Assembly: GCA_049363815.1 (NCBI GenBank)
Contig: JBMQEM010000047.1
Coordinates: 1 to 8,528, forward strand
DNA: 8,528 nucleotides
Source: JADKIH01 sp049363815
GTDB lineage: Bacteria; Bacteroidota; Bacteroidia; AKYH767-A; 2013-40CM-41-45
Direction of reading: 5' to 3'
Part shown: piece by piece, positions 5,993 to 8,528 of the stretch
Layout: each line of letters begins with the position of its first letter
Position numbering within the stretch: the first letter of the stretch is position 1
Made by a program: the position numbers and the translations under genes
The notes under the pieces: generated by a model
The model's input: the letters and a program-made list of their open reading frames with translations, nothing else
Database searches by the model: none
What the model was told of the DNA's origin: nothing

Positions 5993-7231
5993 TTATACTT
6001 CAAGTTTCGGGTAGCATAAATAGTACTTTTCAACTGGTTCACTCAGTACCTTGATGTTTAATGTATCAGCGGCTTCGACAATGTCCCTTACCGTGCCGTC
6101 TTTGTATAAAATATTGATCTTATCAAACCCGGATTGATAGGCATTATTGATCAGTTTTCCTTCCAGAAAAAAATACCGGATCTCATCGTCATTCAACTTA
6201 TATCTTTCTTTGATAGCAGCCTTGGTTTTTTCAACCTGCAAACGATCAAACGGTTCGTTCTGCAAAAGGATCTTGAACAATTTCCGGTTTATCATCCTTG
6301 AGCATAATTCACTTAAGATCTTATCGTCGCACCTTGACCAGACTTTTATAGAAGTTCCGATATCACTATCGTCGAGCTGAGTAAATAATTCGAGTATCTT
6401 TTCATCTCTTTCAAAATCAGATCTGGTTACTTCATTATTCAAAAAGAAATTGAGTGCCGGAGTGGCAAAAAGTTGTTTCCCTGAATGTGAAATTTCTTTT
6501 GCCCTTTTCAGAATATTGATCAGAAGAACTTCTGCGCTGACAACTGTTTTGTGTAGGTAAACCTGCCAGTACATTAATCTGCGTGCTACCAGAAATTTTT
6601 CAATAGAGTAAATTCCTTTAGCTTCTATTGCCAGTTCATCATTATGAATCTCCAGCATTTTTATTATTCGTTCACTTGAAATTACACCTTCAGAAACTCC
6701 TGTAAAAAAACTATCGCGATTCAGATAATCCAGTCTGTCCATGTCCAGTTGACTGGAGACCAACTGATGTAAAAATTTTTTTGAATACTGATTTCTGAAG
6801 ATCTTGATGGCGAGTTCAAGCTTTCCGTTGAATACCTTATTCAATTGATCCATCAATAATGCGGAAATCTCTTCGTGGTGTACAGAACGCACAATTGAAT
6901 CTTCAAGAGCATGGCTAAAAGGACCGTGTCCAATATCGTGCAGGAGAATGGCAATTGTAACAGCTTCTGCTTCCTCCTCGCTAATATCATGACCTTTGCT
7001 TCTTAGAACTTCTATTGCTTCGGTCATCAGGTACATTGCCCCTAATGCATGATGAAATCTTGTATGATGTGCACCAGGGTAAACCAGATGTGTCATCCCC
7101 AATTGCCTGATTCGTCGTAACCGCTGAAAATAAGGGTGTTCAATTAGATCAAAAACTGATTTATAAGGAAATTTTATAAAGCCGTAGATGGGGTCATTTA
7201 CGATTTTCAGGTTACCTGACTTTGATTGCAT
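5993..7231 (-). CDS. HD-domain phosphohydrolase (dGTPase/SAMHD1-like, COG1078 type)
   Basis: The 412-residue protein is an HD-superfamily metal-dependent phosphohydrolase of the kind related to dNTP triphosphohydrolases. It opens with the family's VNDPIYGFIKFP and FQRLRRIRQLGMTHLVYPGA (35-54), which leads to TRFHHALG (57-64) with a metal-ligand His61; the HD pair is His98-Asp99 in LLHDIGHGPFSHALE, and the distal Asp comes in SSQLDMDRLDYLNRDSF (159-175). The C-terminal half has no motif I can name. Family members cleave dNTPs to nucleosides and triphosphate, but the substrate here cannot be read from sequence. It lies 124 bases upstream of lpxD on the same strand, with no terminator between, so read-through is possible, and it is divergent from porX. 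The ATG at 7229-7231 gives the family's normal N-terminus. Confidence 0.9.
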   Translation of the reverse strand: MQSKSGNLKIVNDPIYGFIKFPYKSVFDLIEHPYFQRLRRIRQLGMTHLVYPGAHHTRFHHALGAMYLMTEAIEVLRSKGHDISEEEAEAVTIAILLHDIGHGPFSHALEDSIVRSVHHEEISALLMDQLNKVFNGKLELAIKIFRNQYSKKFLHQLVSSQLDMDRLDYLNRDSFFTGVSEGVISSERIIKMLEIHNDELAIEAKGIYSIEKFLVARRLMYWQVYLHKTVVSAEVLLINILKRAKEISHSGKQLFATPALNFFLNNEVTRSDFERDEKILELFTQLDDSDIGTSIKVWSRCDDKILSELCSRMINRKLFKILLQNEPFDRLQVEKTKAAIKERYKLNDDEIRYFFLEGKLINNAYQSGFDKINILYKDGTVRDIVEAADTLNIKVLSEPVEKYYLCYPKLEV

Positions 7232-7248
7232 AATGGTCTATAAAGGCA

Positions 7249-7256
7249 CAAATATA
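7249..7256 (-). promoter_or_regulatory. Candidate -7 box of the HD phosphohydrolase gene
   Basis: TATATTTG on the minus strand fits TAnnTTTG exactly and stands 17 bases before the ATG at 7231. The position expected for a TTTG -33 element falls in the degenerate GGATTTA/TGGATT repeats and shows no match, so support rests on the -7 element and its distance to the start codon. Confidence 0.4.
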
Positions 7257-7259
7257 ATC

Positions 7260-7438
7260 GGGATTTAATGGATTTATGGATTACGGGGAAGGATTATTTT
7301 GACCGGGATAAATTTGACTGGGATTTTGACCGGGATTAAATGGATTGCTGGATTACTGGATTGCTGGAATACTGGATTATCGGATTATCGGGAGGTACAG
7401 GTGGATAGGGATTTTGACCTGGACTAAATCGATTTGTG
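7260..7438. repeat. Degenerate repeat tract between the HD gene and porX
   Basis: Two repeat types interleave. An 8-base tandem repeat, TGGATTGC/TGGATTAC and near variants, runs through six copies at 7341-7388. A longer unit, TTTTGACCGGGATTAAAT, occurs at 7324-7341, with variants at 7297-7313 (TTTTGACCGGGATAAAT), 7313-7323 (TTTGACTGGGA) and 7412-7429 (TTTTGACCTGGACTAAAT). Extra GGATTTA-like copies lie at 7260-7285. No reading frame through it looks like a gene. Confidence 0.8.
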
Positions 7439-7742
7439 GAATGCAAGGAACTGTTGGCAAATTAATTACAATGATATCAGTATATTGAATTACTTGAGTT
7501 ATTCTATTAATGCTCACAGCAATAGATTACCAATACTATTATTACTAAAATCAAACGACATTATTTTCCATGTAAACCAGCAATCCATAAAATCACGGTC
7601 CAATATAAAAAAAGTTATTTCGTTAAAGTCCTTGTAAATCGCTGTTAAAAAATTTCACAGCATTAAAATAAAACACGGCATGAATAGAAACAACTTTGCT
7701 AACTTTGAGAGAAATCGCACAAGCGAAACAGCAATCGAAATT
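7439..7742. other. AT-rich intergenic stretch upstream of porX
   Basis: Between the repeats and porX lie about 300 AT-rich bases without a convincing gene. A plus-strand frame of 67 codons (7434-7637) starts within the repeats and gives an Asn/Ile/Ser-rich peptide without domain or ribosome site, most likely chance. Within the stretch I see an imperfect inverted repeat at 7641-7661 (GCTGT ... ACAGC, with an inner AAA/TTT match) and the -7-like sequence listed separately. Confidence 0.6.
7700..7707 (+). promoter_or_regulatory. Candidate -7 box of porX
   Basis: TAACTTTG fits TAnnTTTG exactly, 35 bases before the chosen porX ATG at 7743 and downstream of the alternative ATG at 7680. No TTTG is found 19-21 bases upstream, so it is a partial match. 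Confidence 0.35.
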
Positions 7743-8528
7743 ATGGATAAAATCTCAATACTTTGGGCAGATGATGAAATAGATCTTTTGAAACCACACA
7801 TTCTTTTCCTGCAGGAGAAGGGATATGAAGTCGCTACAGCAAATAATGGTGATGGTGCCATCGAACAATTTAAAACCAAGAATTTTGATATTGTTTTTCT
7901 GGATGAAAATATGCCCGGGATCTCCGGTATTGAAACACTGGCAAAACTGAAAAATCTTAAGCCGGAAGTTCCTGTTGTTATGATCACAAAAAGTGAAGAA
8001 GAGCATATCATGGAACAAGCGATTGGAAGTAAGATCGCTGATTATCTTATCAAACCGGTGAATCCGAATCAGATCCTTCTTTCCTTAAAAAAGAATCTTG
8101 AAAACAGGCGACTAATCAGTGAGAAAACTGCCGCCGATTATCAGCAGGAATTCAGAAATATCGGAATGTCGTTAAGTGATAAACTAAGCTGGAAAGAATG
8201 GGCAGAAGTCTATCGCCGCCTGGTCTACTGGGAACTTGAATTGAAACGTTCTTCAGATGACAGCATGTATGAGATCCTCACGGCTCAAAAGAGTGAAGCG
8301 AATACACTTTTTTCAAAGTTCATCGAGAATAATTATCTGGGTTGGCTCAAAAATCCTGATGCAACGACTACTCCAGTTATGTCTCATCAGTTAATGAAGA
8401 AAAAAATTCTTCCTGCTGCCGACTCCGCAGGAAATGAACCGGTCTTTATGGTACTGATCGATAATCTTCGATACGATCAATGGCGGATCATTCAACCATT
8501 GATCTCTGAGTACTTCCGGATCCAGGAA
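7743..8528 (+). CDS. porX: PorX-like response regulator with PglZ domain, cut by window edge
   Basis: PorX is the cytosolic response regulator, paired with kinase PorY, that controls type IX secretion genes through an ECF sigma factor in Porphyromonas and relatives; its C-terminal PglZ domain is a zinc phosphodiesterase. The 262 residues visible hold a receiver domain (about 4-121) with acidic Asp10-Asp11, phospho-acceptor Asp54 in IVFLDENMPG, Thr82 and Lys104 (IKPV), then a helical linker (about 125-225, including LSWKEWAEVYRRLVYWELE), then the beginning of PglZ at VFMVLIDNLRYDQW with a probable metal-binding Asp240. About half of the usual 510-520 residues lies beyond the right edge. An ATG at 7680 would add 21 residues (NRNNFANFERNRTSETA...) not typical of a receiver; MDKISILWADDEIDLLKPH is the usual beginning, so 7743 is chosen. 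Assignment rests on the REC-helical-PglZ order. Confidence 0.93.
   Translation, partial: MDKISILWADDEIDLLKPHILFLQEKGYEVATANNGDGAIEQFKTKNFDIVFLDENMPGISGIETLAKLKNLKPEVPVVMITKSEEEHIMEQAIGSKIADYLIKPVNPNQILLSLKKNLENRRLISEKTAADYQQEFRNIGMSLSDKLSWKEWAEVYRRLVYWELELKRSSDDSMYEILTAQKSEANTLFSKFIENNYLGWLKNPDATTTPVMSHQLMKKKILPAADSAGNEPVFMVLIDNLRYDQWRIIQPLISEYFRIQE

Noticed and set aside
7341..7388. Tandem 8-mers considered as a CRISPR array or replication iterons
   Set aside because: The units are far too short and have no spacers for CRISPR; there is no initiator gene or DnaA-box cluster to support an origin.
7434..7637. Plus-strand 67-codon reading frame upstream of porX
   Set aside because: It begins in the degenerate repeats, has no ribosome site or recognisable domain, and its Asn/Ile/Ser composition is what AT-rich noncoding DNA gives.
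7655..8018. Minus-strand reading frames opposite the beginning of porX
   Set aside because: They are antisense to a clear receiver domain with all its conserved residues, and show no domain of their own.

Overview
The window reads as ordinary chromosomal DNA of a Bacteroidota (Bacteroidetes) bacterium. Three signs point there: an LpxC-FabZ fusion protein, a PorX-type response regulator with the start of a PglZ domain (the type IX secretion / gliding regulator), and promoter-like sequences of the Bacteroidota type (TTTG, then TAnnTTTG about 20 bases on) where E. coli-like boxes would be expected. Start codons mostly lack a clear Shine-Dalgarno sequence, also usual in this phylum. I cannot name a genus.

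Layout. Positions 1-35 hold a 7-base tandem repeat. From 35 to 4556 five genes lie tightly packed on the minus strand, transcribed right to left: lpxC-fabZ fusion, lpxA, an ABC-type ATPase, tsaE, and an alanine dehydrogenase-family gene. They are separated by 13 and 9 bases or overlap by 4 and 8 bases, so this looks like one operon. A 268-base gap (4557-4824) holds a candidate lpxC promoter, a small hairpin and a doubtful 40-codon reading frame. lpxD (4825-5868) and an HD-domain phosphohydrolase (5993-7231) follow on the same strand, each with its own candidate promoter. The 511-base gap 7232-7742 is repeat-rich next to the HD gene and AT-rich towards porX. porX starts on the plus strand at about 7743 and runs off the right edge.

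How the genes fit together. LpxA, LpxC and LpxD catalyse the first three steps of lipid A synthesis, and the FabZ half of the fusion draws on the same 3-hydroxyacyl-ACP pool for fatty acid elongation, so the core is an outer-membrane lipid module. TsaE (tRNA t6A modification) and the Ald-like protein are housekeeping passengers. PorX and the HD protein are divergently placed and both belong to phosphoesterase superfamilies.

I see no CRISPR array, insertion sequence, prophage, tRNA or rRNA. The most interesting points are an Ald-family protein that appears to have lost two substrate-binding residues, an ABC ATPase with Asn at the switch-His position and no membrane partner, a well-formed lpxD promoter that settles its start codon, the degenerate repeats in the porX/HD divergent region, and an unexplained open frame opposite the lpxC promoter. 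I found no clear evidence of a wholly new system.
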